Made by a program: the position numbers and the translations under genes. DNA of 64,000 nucleotides, from positions 1,673,501-1,737,500 of the forward strand of contig NZ_CP159402.1 in assembly GCF_040500525.1 (NCBI RefSeq), read 5' to 3'. Positions 35,406 to 43,439 of this stretch are shown here, piece after piece; position 1 is the stretch's first letter, and every line of letters starts with the position of its first letter. Below the pieces are notes generated by a model that did not search any database, was not told where the DNA came from, and saw nothing but the letters and a program-made list of their open reading frames with translations. This stretch comes from Azospirillum formosense (GTDB lineage Bacteria; Pseudomonadota; Alphaproteobacteria; Azospirillales; Azospirillaceae).

Positions 35406-36215
35406 TCACCGCAAAGAAGGCGTATTTCCCTCCACCGCGGCCACGAAAGCGGCGCTCGGCACGGCGATGTTGCGCGGGTTGGGGCCGCTGACCGCGGCGA
35501 CCGCGATGCCGGCCACCGCCCAGCCCTCCCCCGCCCCGTCCGCGCGCCCATCCCCGCCGGGCGTGCGCACCAGCAGCGCCGCCCCGCTCACCCCGCGCGT
35601 GCCGTCGCAGTCGTGGACGAGCAGCGGCCCGCGGTCGGTGTCGTTGATGCCCCGCGCCGCGCAGGCGGTGTCGGCGGTGACGAGGTGCGCCCGGTCCTGG
35701 CTGTAGCCGCCGAGCATCAGCGGCGTGCCGGCCTCCGGCGGGACTCGGGCGAGCGGCAGCGGCGGCATCCCCTCCGGCGCGTCGCCGTCCAGCGTCAGCA
35801 CCGCCCAGTCGCCGACCAGCCCGTCGAGCCGCCGCTCGGTGTCGTAGGGGCCGCCGGTCTCCAGCGCGGCGACGGCGCGGTGCTGCCGGTACTCCCCGCG
35901 TTCATAGCCGAACAGGACGTGAAGGGAGGAGGCGGGCAGGAAGCGCTGCGCCCGGTTGATCAGGCAATGGGCGGCGGTGACCACCCGGCGCGGCGCCACC
36001 AGCACGCCGGTGCAGCGGGCGCCGAGGTTGCTCTGCACCTTGACGAGGCTGTTCCACGGCGCGTGCGTGGCATCCACCACCACCCGCCGGTCCTTCGCGC
36101 CGATCCCCGGCAGCAGCGGGTTTTGCGCCGTCGCCGGGAGGGCCGCGACAAGAAGCGGGGCGGCGAGCAGGATTCCGCTCAGGATGGCCTTCAAGCGTTC
36201 TTGATACGTTTTCAT
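35406..36215 (-). CDS. Secreted trypsin-like serine protease
   Basis: A 269-residue S1-type protease with a signal peptide (LKAILSGILLAAPLLVAALPATA). The triad is visible: His83 in VVTAAHCL, Asp136 in GDWAVLTL and Ser210 in TRGVSGAALL. The serine motif is GVSGA instead of the common GDSGG, which should alter the S1 pocket and activation. Cysteines 68/84 and 185/203 could form the usual disulfides. The open frame continues far upstream opposite topB but is not protein-like there, so I start at the ATG at 36215. That puts it 21 bp from the divergent topB start. Confidence 0.85.
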   Translation of the reverse strand: MKTYQERLKAILSGILLAAPLLVAALPATAQNPLLPGIGAKDRRVVVDATHAPWNSLVKVQSNLGARCTGVLVAPRRVVTAAHCLINRAQRFLPASSLHVLFGYERGEYRQHRAVAALETGGPYDTERRLDGLVGDWAVLTLDGDAPEGMPPLPLARVPPEAGTPLMLGGYSQDRAHLVTADTACAARGINDTDRGPLLVHDCDGTRGVSGAALLVRTPGGDGRADGAGEGWAVAGIAVAAVSGPNPRNIAVPSAAFVAAVEGNTPSLR

Positions 36216-36236
36216 GTTCGTCTTACCATGGCGGCC

Positions 36237-38468
36237 ATGGCCACGCTCATCATCACGGAAAAATCCAGTCAGGCAAAGGACCTGCGCGCCGCGCTGGGGG
36301 ATCGCTACGGGCGCATCCTGCCGGCCGAGGGGCATCTGCTGCGGCTGGCCGAACCGGACGAGGTCAACCCGGACTGGAAGCGCTGGTCGCCCACCCTGCT
36401 GAAGCCGGACGGACTCTACCCGACGCGACCGGACAGCGGCGGTAACAAAACGGCGAAGCTGGCGGCCATCAAGGCGGCGCTGAAGGGCTGCGACCAAGTC
36501 ATCCTCGCCACCGACTGCGACCGCGAGGGGCAGCTGATCGGGCAGGAGATCCTGGAGCATCTGGGCTTCCGCGGGCGGGTGCAGCGCGCCCTGTTCACCG
36601 CCCAGGACCCCAAGACGATCCGCGACGCCTTCGCCAGGCTGAAGCCGAACACCGAGCTTCGCCCGCTCTACGAGGCGGCGGTGGCGCGCCAGCAGGCCGA
36701 CCAGATCTTCAACCTGTCCCTGACCCGCACGGCGACCAAGACGCTGCTGGCGCCGGGGACGCGCGGCGTGATCGGCATCGGGCGGGTGAAGACCCCGACC
36801 CTGTCCATCGTCTGCCTGCGCGAGCTGGAAATCCGCAACTTCAAGCCGGAGGACTACTTCGAGGTCGTGGCGACGGCCACCGCCGCGGGCGGCTCCTTCC
36901 TGATGCGCCACGCCCCGCCGCCGAAGGATCGCATCAAGGACCGCGCCCGCGCCGAGGCCATCGCCCGCGCCGCCGACGGGCATGGCGGTCCGCTGTCGGT
37001 GACGGTGGAGGACCGGCGGCAGGCTCCGCCGAAGCTCTACGACCTGCCCGCTCTGCAGAAGACCTGCGGCCAGCGCTGGGGCTGGACCGCCGACCGCACG
37101 CTGGAGGTCGCCCAGGAGCTTTACGACGGCGAGGGCAAGAAGCTCATCACCTACCCGCGCGCCGAGGCGCGCTACCTGTCGGAAAACCAGATCGCCGACG
37201 TTCCGGCGATCACCGGGGCGTTGACCCGGCTGCGCGGCTTCGCCCATCTCGACCTGTCCCGCCCGGTGATCCGCCGCGGCAAGTCCGGCCATTTCTGCGA
37301 CAAGGCGCTGGAGGGCGTGTCGCACCACGCCATCGTGCCCAACGTCAACGTGCTCGACGATCTGGAAAGCCGGCTCAACCGCCTGACCGACGACGAGAAG
37401 CGGCTCTACGCGCTGATCTGCCGCTCCTACCTCGCCGCCGTCATGCCCGACTACGAGTACCGGCAGACCACCGTCCTGATGGACGTGCCGGTCGAGGGCA
37501 AGCCGGTGGTCTTCCGGGCGGTCGGGCGCATCCCCCTGAAGCTCGGCTGGAAGGCGGCCTTCGGCTCCGCCGAGACGGACGGCAAGCCCGACGAGAAGGA
37601 GGAGGAGCAGGCCCTCCCCCCGCTGGCCAACGGCGAGCCGGCCCGCCTGTCCGAGCCCCGTGTGGAGGCCAAGCGGACCCAGGCGCCGCCGCGCTACAAC
37701 GAGGGCACGCTGGTCGACGCCATGCAGAACGCCTGGCGCTTCGTCGAGGACCCGGCGCTGCGCGACCGGCTGAAGGAAGCCAAGGGCATCGGCACCCCGG
37801 CCACCCGCGCCGAGATCATCAAGGGCCTGCGGCGGCAGAACCTGCTGGGCGCCGACGGCAAGTGGCTGGTGCCCACCCCCGCCGGGCTGCAGCTGTTCGA
37901 GACTCTGCGCGGCGCCGCCCCCACGCTGGTCGATCCCGGCACCACCGCCCTGTGGGAGATGCGGCTGGACGAGGTGGTCGTCGGGCGCGCCGATTTCCGC
38001 AGCGTCATCGACGGCATCGCCGACGAGGCCGGGCGGCTGATCGGCGTGCTGGTCGGCAACCGTGGGCCGGCGGTGGATCTCGGGGTGCGCGGCGGCCCGA
38101 TCCGTGCCGGACGGGGAGTGGGACGCCGTCGCTCCACCAGCCCGCGCGCCGCGGGAACGACGCCGCGGCCACGCACGCGCAAGGCGGCGGTCGCTGCCGT
38201 CGGTGCGGACGGCGAGGCGCCGAAGGCGCCCCGGCGAAGCCGCAAGACGAAGGCTGCGCCAAAGGTCCCGGACTCGATCGCTCCGGTCGCCGACGCCGCC
38301 CCGCCGCCGCCCGCCGCATCGTCGAGCGGCGCGCGGCGCAAGGCCCCGACGGACAAGATGGTCGCCTTCGCCCGCAGCCTCGCCGACCGCAAGGGCGTCG
38401 AGCTGTCGGACACGGTGCTCCAGGACTTCGATTCCTGCCGCCGGTTCCTGGACCAGCACGCGCGCTGA
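36237..38468 (+). CDS. topB: Type IA DNA topoisomerase (topoisomerase III-like)
   Basis: It relaxes or decatenates DNA by single-strand passage. The Toprim part has TLIITEKSSQAKDL and the metal site ATDCDREG (Asp93, Asp95, Glu97). The catalytic tyrosine is Tyr306 in KKLITYPRAEARYL. The residues after it are A-E-A instead of the usual T/S-D-S/C, which is odd. GIGTPATRAEIIKGL is the conserved later motif. The C-terminus is a long basic, Ala/Pro-rich tail ending in a short helical domain, without zinc fingers. I choose the ATG at 36237 (743 aa); an ATG at 36228 is equally possible. Confidence 0.9.
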   Translation: MATLIITEKSSQAKDLRAALGDRYGRILPAEGHLLRLAEPDEVNPDWKRWSPTLLKPDGLYPTRPDSGGNKTAKLAAIKAALKGCDQVILATDCDREGQLIGQEILEHLGFRGRVQRALFTAQDPKTIRDAFARLKPNTELRPLYEAAVARQQADQIFNLSLTRTATKTLLAPGTRGVIGIGRVKTPTLSIVCLRELEIRNFKPEDYFEVVATATAAGGSFLMRHAPPPKDRIKDRARAEAIARAADGHGGPLSVTVEDRRQAPPKLYDLPALQKTCGQRWGWTADRTLEVAQELYDGEGKKLITYPRAEARYLSENQIADVPAITGALTRLRGFAHLDLSRPVIRRGKSGHFCDKALEGVSHHAIVPNVNVLDDLESRLNRLTDDEKRLYALICRSYLAAVMPDYEYRQTTVLMDVPVEGKPVVFRAVGRIPLKLGWKAAFGSAETDGKPDEKEEEQALPPLANGEPARLSEPRVEAKRTQAPPRYNEGTLVDAMQNAWRFVEDPALRDRLKEAKGIGTPATRAEIIKGLRRQNLLGADGKWLVPTPAGLQLFETLRGAAPTLVDPGTTALWEMRLDEVVVGRADFRSVIDGIADEAGRLIGVLVGNRGPAVDLGVRGGPIRAGRGVGRRRSTSPRAAGTTPRPRTRKAAVAAVGADGEAPKAPRRSRKTKAAPKVPDSIAPVADAAPPPPAASSSGARRKAPTDKMVAFARSLADRKGVELSDTVLQDFDSCRRFLDQHAR

Positions 38469-38475
38469 GCGTCGG

Positions 38476-38567
38476 ATTGCCCCCTCCCCGACCCTCCCCC
38501 GCTTCGCGGGAGAGGGAGATTTGTCCCCTCCCCTGCGACAGCGGGGAAGGGTTAGGGAGGGGGCAAT
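38476..38567. repeat. GC-rich palindromic intergenic repeat, copy 2
   Basis: ATTGCCCCCTCCC (38476-38488) and GGGAGGGGGCAAT (38555-38567) are perfect 13-bp inverted ends. Between them are two inner hairpins around GCTTCGCGGG and CTGCGACAGCGGGG. It lies just after topB and may help end its transcript. The same element occurs at 22922 and 43722. Confidence 0.8.
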
Positions 38568-38598
38568 ACCTCCCACAAACCGCACCAATCCCCCCCGA

Positions 38599-38616
38599 CT
38601 GTGGCCCGGGCCACAG
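38599..38616. promoter_or_regulatory. CRP-like palindrome upstream of the first secreted-repeat gene
   Basis: CTGTGGCCCGGGCCACAG is a perfect 18-bp palindrome containing TGTGG-N6-CCACA, the half-site spacing of CRP/FNR-family regulators. A possible -10 element (TACCCT at 38637) would place its centre near -41.5, as for class II activation. The following CGGC is also shared with the site at 39599. Confidence 0.55.
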
Positions 38617-38698
38617 CGGCGGGGGCGGCGTCCGCCTACCCTCTCCTCCACGGACATCGAGCCACACACGGCCCCACACCCCGGAGGAGACCCAGCCC

Positions 38699-39148
38699 AT
38701 GCGCCGCCTGACCCTGATCGCCGTCGCCGCCACCACGCTGCTCGCCGCCCCCCACGCCTTCGCCAACGACCTCAAGACCGGCGGCATGCCGGTCAACCCG
38801 ATGATGATGCAGCCGGGCTTCGGCAGCCCCTTCGCCGCCGCGCCGTCGCTCTCCAACACCAACGTCGGCGTCGCGACGAACCTCGCGGCGGGGATCGGCA
38901 ACAAGGCCAAGCAGAACGTCTTCACCATGCAGCAGGGCACGGGCGGGTCGCTGGTGAACACCAACGTCGGCGTCGCCACCAACGTCGCCGCCGGAATCGG
39001 CAACAAGGCGAAGCAGAACGTCACCGGCGTCACCTTCGGCTTCGGCAAGGGCGGCCTGCTCGACACCAACGTCGGGGTGACGACCAACGTCGCCGCCGGC
39101 ATCGGCAACGCCGCCGGGCAGAACCTGTTCGGTCTTAAGGCCCAATAG
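38699..39148 (+). CDS. Secreted protein with three curlin-like N/G/A/Q repeats
   Basis: A 149-residue protein with signal peptide (RLTLIAVAATTLLAAPHAFA). The mature part has three repeats of about 33 residues, each built on NTNVGVATN(L/V)AAGIGN: units near residues 54, 89 and 123. The half-motif G-x-G-N-x-A-x-Q-N resembles the strand-loop-strand units of curlin amyloids, but the match is partial and no other curli genes are present. It may form a fibre or bind the cell surface. The ATG at 38699 has GGAGGAGA upstream. A hairpin follows the gene. Confidence 0.8.
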   Translation: MRRLTLIAVAATTLLAAPHAFANDLKTGGMPVNPMMMQPGFGSPFAAAPSLSNTNVGVATNLAAGIGNKAKQNVFTMQQGTGGSLVNTNVGVATNVAAGIGNKAKQNVTGVTFGFGKGGLLDTNVGVTTNVAAGIGNAAGQNLFGLKAQ

Positions 39149-39176
39149 GTTCAAGGCTCAGTGATCCACCCCATCC

Positions 39177-39203
39177 GGCGCCGCCGATCCGCCCGGCGGC
39201 GCC
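39177..39203 (+). terminator. Hairpin between the first and second secreted-repeat genes
   Basis: GGCGCCGCC (39177-39185) pairs with GGCGGCGCC (39195-39203), followed by CCCTTT. It is a plausible partial terminator, 28 bp after the first gene. Confidence 0.55.
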
Positions 39204-39237
39204 CCCTTTCCGGACTCCTCATGGGAGGACTGCCGCC

Positions 39238-39588
39238 ATGCTCCGCTTCGCCCTGCCGGTCTTCGGTGCGCTCGCCGCCATCCTGACCCTGGCCGGAACA
39301 CCGCAGACCGCCGCCGCCGACAACCTCGCTTGCCAGACGGTCAACGGGAAGACGGTGTGCAGCCGCGGTTCGGGCTCGCTGTCGTGCCAGACGGTCAACG
39401 ACCGGACAACCTGCGTCACCGGGCCGGGCGCGCTGACCTGCGAGACCGTCAACGGCCACACCGCCTGCCGCCGCGGCCCCTCGCAGCCGGACCTGAAACC
39501 GATGCCGATGCCGCCGATGCCCCCGCAGGCCGCGCCGATGCCTGACCATCCCTTCGGTAAGAATTTCCCTTTTGAGGAAGAGGCGTAA
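39238..39588 (+). CDS. Secreted cysteine-repeat protein, 116 aa
   Basis: The protein has a signal peptide (FALPVFGALAAILTLAGTPQTAAA). Three 17-residue repeats follow, LACQTVNGKTVCSRGSG, LSCQTVNDRTTCVTGPG and LTCETVNGHTACRRGPS, each with a C-x8-C pair. The tail is Pro/Met-rich (KPMPMPPMPPQAAPMP). The six cysteines suggest three disulfide loops in the oxidising exterior. I know no named family. The ATG at 39238 has GGGAGGA upstream. It lies in the middle of a three-gene group of secreted repeat proteins. Confidence 0.8.
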   Translation: MLRFALPVFGALAAILTLAGTPQTAAADNLACQTVNGKTVCSRGSGSLSCQTVNDRTTCVTGPGALTCETVNGHTACRRGPSQPDLKPMPMPPMPPQAAPMPDHPFGKNFPFEEEA

Positions 39589-39598
39589 AGCGCCCCAG

Positions 39599-39616
39599 CT
39601 GTGGTCCGCCTCACAG
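39599..39616. promoter_or_regulatory. CRP-like palindrome upstream of the third secreted-repeat gene
   Basis: CTGTGGTCCGCCTCACAG contains TGTGG-N6-TCACA and is followed by CGGC. Across 22 bp it matches the site at 38599 in 18 positions. A possible -10 element (TAGGAT at 39638) gives a centre near -42.5. Confidence 0.55.
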
Positions 39617-39675
39617 CGGCTCCCCGCCCGGCCGCCCTAGGATCAGCGCACACCGCCGAACAGAGGAGCCACGCC

Positions 39676-40524
39676 ATGATCCGCATCCGCCGCTTCGCGC
39701 CGCTGCTGTCCGGCCTCGCCGCCCTGGCGCTGCTGGGCGGAGCCGCCGCCGCCCAGGATGCCGGCGGCTTCTCCGTCAACCCGCAACTCGGCGCGGCGGT
39801 CGGCATGTCTATGGGGATGGGAATGGGGATGCCGCCGCTGCTGCCGCGCCAGCCCGTCTTCGTCAACGCCGCCCGGCGCGGCGCGCCTCCGGGGGCGACG
39901 GTGACCAACCCCACCGTCAGCCGGCAGGCCACGCACCAGCAGGCCATCGCGAAGATCCGCGGCGACGCCGGCTTCCTGGGCGGCTTCAACAAGGGTCAGG
40001 CGCTGGCCGCCAGCCGCCAGCCGCCGCCGGAGCCCATCGTGCCGAACTTCACCTTCATCGACGCGCCCTTCATCGTGAACAACTTCGACAGCTCGCTGGC
40101 CCTGTCCTTCGGCGACAGCAACGTGACGGAACAGTACGTCATCCAGGGCGGCGACGGGTCCGCCGGGGGCGGTGCCGCTGGCGGCAGTGTTTCCGAGCAG
40201 GCCGCCGCGCCGGTCTCCCCGGTGCAAACGCCCTCCCCGGTCCAGGCCGCCGCTCCGGTGCAGGCTTCGTCCCCGGCGCCGGTCAAGGCTCCGGCCCCGA
40301 AGCCCCAGCCGGGCGTGACCACCGGCAATGGCAGCCCGCCGCCCGACGGCTTCTTCGACCCGATGATGAGCAACTTCGGCCCGCTGCCGCATCTGCCCGC
40401 GGCCCTGGCCAGCGGCGGCATCCAGTTCAACAACGTCGGCACCGCCTTCAACGCCGCCATGGGCCAGGGCAACATCGCCTCCCAGCAGATCACCAGCATC
40501 CAGGGGAAGAAGGGCAAGCGCTGA
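39676..40524 (+). CDS. Secreted Pro/Ala/Gly-rich protein with a curlin-like C-terminal motif
   Basis: A 282-residue protein with signal peptide (FAPLLSGLAALALLGGAAAAQ). A GMSMGMGMGMPP run follows, then a middle domain (NFTFIDAPFIVNNFDSSLALSFGDSNV), a low-complexity linker of PVQ/APVQA/PAP units, and a C-terminal NNVGTAFNAAMGQGNIASQQ. That last motif matches the repeat NTNVGVATNLAAGIGN of the first gene in the group (39.1 kb and 38.7 kb), so the two products may pack together. The basic tail ends KKGKR. The ATG at 39676 has GAGGAG upstream. Confidence 0.8.
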   Translation: MIRIRRFAPLLSGLAALALLGGAAAAQDAGGFSVNPQLGAAVGMSMGMGMGMPPLLPRQPVFVNAARRGAPPGATVTNPTVSRQATHQQAIAKIRGDAGFLGGFNKGQALAASRQPPPEPIVPNFTFIDAPFIVNNFDSSLALSFGDSNVTEQYVIQGGDGSAGGGAAGGSVSEQAAAPVSPVQTPSPVQAAAPVQASSPAPVKAPAPKPQPGVTTGNGSPPPDGFFDPMMSNFGPLPHLPAALASGGIQFNNVGTAFNAAMGQGNIASQQITSIQGKKGKR

Positions 40525-40542
40525 GCCCTCTCTCCGGGCACG

Positions 40543-40573
40543 AAAAAGCCCCCTTGCCGGCGGCAAGGGGGCT
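40543..40573 (-). terminator. Terminator of the glucan synthase gene
   Basis: AGCCCCCTTGCCG (40547-40559) pairs with CGGCAAGGGGGCT (40561-40573). On the minus strand the stem is followed by TTTTT, placing a strong rho-independent terminator 22 bp after the GH17-GT2 stop. Confidence 0.88.
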
Positions 40574-40595
40574 GTCTCCATTCAGAGTCGCGCGG

Positions 40596-43247
40596 TTAGG
40601 CGGCGACCGGCTCGTTGGCGGCCTTGGCCGGGGTGGCGGCGGGCTGGACCACGCCCTGCGGGGCGGGCAGCGGCGCCGGGCGCGGGGCGCCGGCGGGCAG
40701 CATGTCGCCGATCGCGAGGCCCACGGCCATCAGGTTGGGCACCGCCATCGCGGTCAGCAGGATCGCCCACAGCTCCAGCGACAGGGTGCCCAGCGGGTTG
40801 GCGTACCAGGCCGTCACCGCGGAGACCAGCAGCGCACCCGACAGCCAGGCTTCCGGCTTGGCGCAGAAGGCGCCCTGGGTCCGCTTGCCGCCCTTGGCGG
40901 TGACGCGGAAGGCGTCGCGCTTGCGGACCACGCCGCGCAGAGCGGCCAGCGCCACCGTGGTGGACAGGGCCATGCCCACGGCGCAGGCCCCGAAGCTCTC
41001 CTTCCACGAGTTGCCGGAGGCGTAGCGCGAGGCCAGCAGGCTCGACCCGGCGCGCAGGACCAGGGCGCCCAGCACCGCGGCGGTGGCCTGGACCGGCGGC
41101 AGGTGCAGCGGCAGGACCAGCGAGGCGAAGGTCCAGGTGACCGCCGCACCGGCGGCCAGCACGCCCACCGCGTCGGACCACCAGCGCGCCCAGTTGGTCA
41201 GGTAGCCGATCTTCTGGCCGACCGTCAGCTCCTTGGCGCCGGGCAGGAACTTCCGCCAGTGGGCGCGCAGGATCTGCGTGGAGCCGAAGACCCAGCGGTC
41301 GCGCTGCTTGCGGAACTGCATGAAGTTGTCGGGGGCGAGGCCCTGGCCGAGACGCTCGTCCGTGTAGGCGGCGCGGTAGCCGGCCGACAGGATGCGGATG
41401 CCCAGCTCCGTGTCCTCGCAGATGCCCTCTTCCGACCAGCCGCCGACCTGCTCCATGGCGGAGCGGCGCAGCATGATCATCGTGCCGTGGCAGACGAAGG
41501 CCTGGGAGGTCAGACCCTCCTGCATGCCGACGTCGAAGAAGGGGCGGTACTCGGCGGTCATGGCGGCCTTCAGCGGCGTCTCATGGCCGTCGCGGTGCTC
41601 CTGCGGGGCCTGGACGATGCCGACGCGCGGGTCGGCGAAGGTCGGGGCCAGCTTGTTCAGCCAGTCCGGCTCCACCGTGTAGTCGGCGTCGAGCACGGCG
41701 ACGATCTCGGCGCGCGGGTCGGTGTGGCGCAGCGCGGCGTTCAGCGCGCCGGCCTTGAAGCCGGAAATCTTTTTGTACCAGTGGAACTTGAACTTCGGGC
41801 CCAGCTCGGCGCACAGCTCCTCGACCGGGCGGACCAGCGCCTCGTCCTCGGTGTTGTTGATGAGGACAACGACCTCGTAGTCCGGGTAGTCGACGCGGGC
41901 CAGCGAGGTCAGCGTGGCGGCCAGCACGTCCGGCTGCTCGCGGCAGGCGGCGATGTGCACGGACACCATCGGCTTGTGCTCCGGCACCGCGGGAACCCGC
42001 GGCAGCAGGGCCGGGGCGCGGCCGGTGAACAGGCGGCGGGCCACTTCGGTCAGGTCGGCGAAGGCCACCGACATCATCAGGGCGCCCAGCAGGAAGGCGG
42101 AGCCCCAGGTGGTCGCGGCGCCGAAGGTGAAGTATTCGGCGTAGGCGCCGGCGACGGCCGAGCCGACGCCGAAGCCGACGATGTTGGCGCCCACCGACGC
42201 GGCCAGCGCGTAGGTCATGTTGGTGCGGCGGCGGAAGGCGGCGAAGGCCGACAAAGCGAGGCCGAGGGCCAGCGCCACGGCGGCGCCGGCACGGTCGCCC
42301 CAGGGGGCCGGGACGTCGCCGGCCAGCGGCCATTTCGGCGCGCGGTCGGCGTCGAGCACGCCCCAGGTCGGGCCCGGCGAGCCTTCGATGCTCGACTTCC
42401 ACACGCCGTCGAACGCCTCGACCACGTTGTAGTCGATGCCGAGCATCCCCGCCTCGGCGGCGAAGTTGCGGACGACGAAGGCCTGGGCCTGCGGCGTCGG
42501 GTAGGCGTCGTGGAAATTCTCGCCGCCCGACGGCCAGCCCACCTCGCCCACGAACAGCGGCTTGCCCGGATGCGCCTTGCGCACGGTGTCCAGCCGGTCG
42601 CGGATCCAGGTCAGCGCCTTGTCCACCGGCACGCCTTCCCAGTAGGGCAGGACGTGGACGCCCATGTAGTCGGACGCCGCGATGGTCTCCTTGGCCTTGA
42701 CGATCTCCGACCACACGTCGGCGGTGCCGACCTTGATGTGCTTCGGCACGCCGGCGCGGACGCGGCGGATGTAGGAGGCCAGCTCCGCGTCGGTCAGTTC
42801 GGCGCGCAGCAGCGTCTCGTTGCCGACCACGACGCGCTCGATGCCGCGCACGGTGCGCGACAGCACGATGGCGCGGGCGACCTCGCGCTCGTTGCGGGCC
42901 TTGTCGTCGCTCAGCCAGACGCCCAGCGTGACGTCCAGGCCATGCTTGGCCGCGATGGCCGGGACGTCGCCCTGGGAGCCCAGCGTGGAATAGGTGCGCA
43001 CACCGTCGGCGAAGCCGGCGATGGCGGTCATGTCGCGGTCCAGCTCCACCGCATCGACCACCGGCTGGTGGTTCGGGTCGTAGCTGCGGCCCGAGGGGGA
43101 GTAGGAGACGGATTCGATGCGACCCGGCACGGCGTCCACAGGAGTGGGCGCGTTGCGCCAGGACCAGAAGGACGCGTGGCCGGCAGTCACGGCGAGCATC
43201 GCCGCGGCCAAGGCCGCAGACCGGATCGAACGCTTCGGGTTGCTCAT
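40596..43247 (-). CDS. GH17-GT2 fusion, probable beta-glucan synthase
   Basis: An 883-residue membrane enzyme joining two catalytic units. Residues ~40-300 are a glycoside hydrolase family 17 domain with the acid/base Glu144 (VVVGNETLLR) and nucleophile Glu235 (LFVGEVGWPSGG). Membrane helices follow at ~320-400. Residues ~425-700 are a processive GT2 domain: Asp520/Asp522 (VLDADYTVEPDW), GICEDTELG with Asp612, and QRDRW at 648-652. More helices close the protein. GT2 plus GH17 activity is the recipe for linear or cyclic beta-1,3(1,6)-glucans in NdvB-like systems, and Azospirillum is reported to make cyclic beta-glucan. The signal-like N-terminus supports a periplasmic GH17 part. Confidence 0.88.
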   Translation of the reverse strand: MSNPKRSIRSAALAAAMLAVTAGHASFWSWRNAPTPVDAVPGRIESVSYSPSGRSYDPNHQPVVDAVELDRDMTAIAGFADGVRTYSTLGSQGDVPAIAAKHGLDVTLGVWLSDDKARNEREVARAIVLSRTVRGIERVVVGNETLLRAELTDAELASYIRRVRAGVPKHIKVGTADVWSEIVKAKETIAASDYMGVHVLPYWEGVPVDKALTWIRDRLDTVRKAHPGKPLFVGEVGWPSGGENFHDAYPTPQAQAFVVRNFAAEAGMLGIDYNVVEAFDGVWKSSIEGSPGPTWGVLDADRAPKWPLAGDVPAPWGDRAGAAVALALGLALSAFAAFRRRTNMTYALAASVGANIVGFGVGSAVAGAYAEYFTFGAATTWGSAFLLGALMMSVAFADLTEVARRLFTGRAPALLPRVPAVPEHKPMVSVHIAACREQPDVLAATLTSLARVDYPDYEVVVLINNTEDEALVRPVEELCAELGPKFKFHWYKKISGFKAGALNAALRHTDPRAEIVAVLDADYTVEPDWLNKLAPTFADPRVGIVQAPQEHRDGHETPLKAAMTAEYRPFFDVGMQEGLTSQAFVCHGTMIMLRRSAMEQVGGWSEEGICEDTELGIRILSAGYRAAYTDERLGQGLAPDNFMQFRKQRDRWVFGSTQILRAHWRKFLPGAKELTVGQKIGYLTNWARWWSDAVGVLAAGAAVTWTFASLVLPLHLPPVQATAAVLGALVLRAGSSLLASRYASGNSWKESFGACAVGMALSTTVALAALRGVVRKRDAFRVTAKGGKRTQGAFCAKPEAWLSGALLVSAVTAWYANPLGTLSLELWAILLTAMAVPNLMAVGLAIGDMLPAGAPRPAPLPAPQGVVQPAATPAKAANEPVAA

Positions 43248-43439
43248 GTGGGGATTTCGCAAGCCTGGGTAGGATGGGTGGCGGGCGCCACCGGACACAC
43301 AGACGAACGTGCGCTGCAAAAAACTATTCCCGTGCCCGCGTCGAATTTTTTTCGGGTCGGTGCCCGTATTGCCAAATCGGGAACGGCCGCCGTCCCGCTC
43401 CTGTTGGCTTCACCGACCGCAACGACGGGAGACGACGAA

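Noticed and set aside
36216..38669. Very long minus-strand open frame opposite the topoisomerase gene
   Set aside because: It has the His/Gly/Arg/Gln-rich composition typical of antisense frames in GC-rich DNA. Only its last 269 codons (the protease) look like a protein.
38699..40524. A classical curli (csg) operon
   Set aside because: Only a partial curlin-like half-motif is present; there is no CsgG-, CsgE- or CsgF-like gene.
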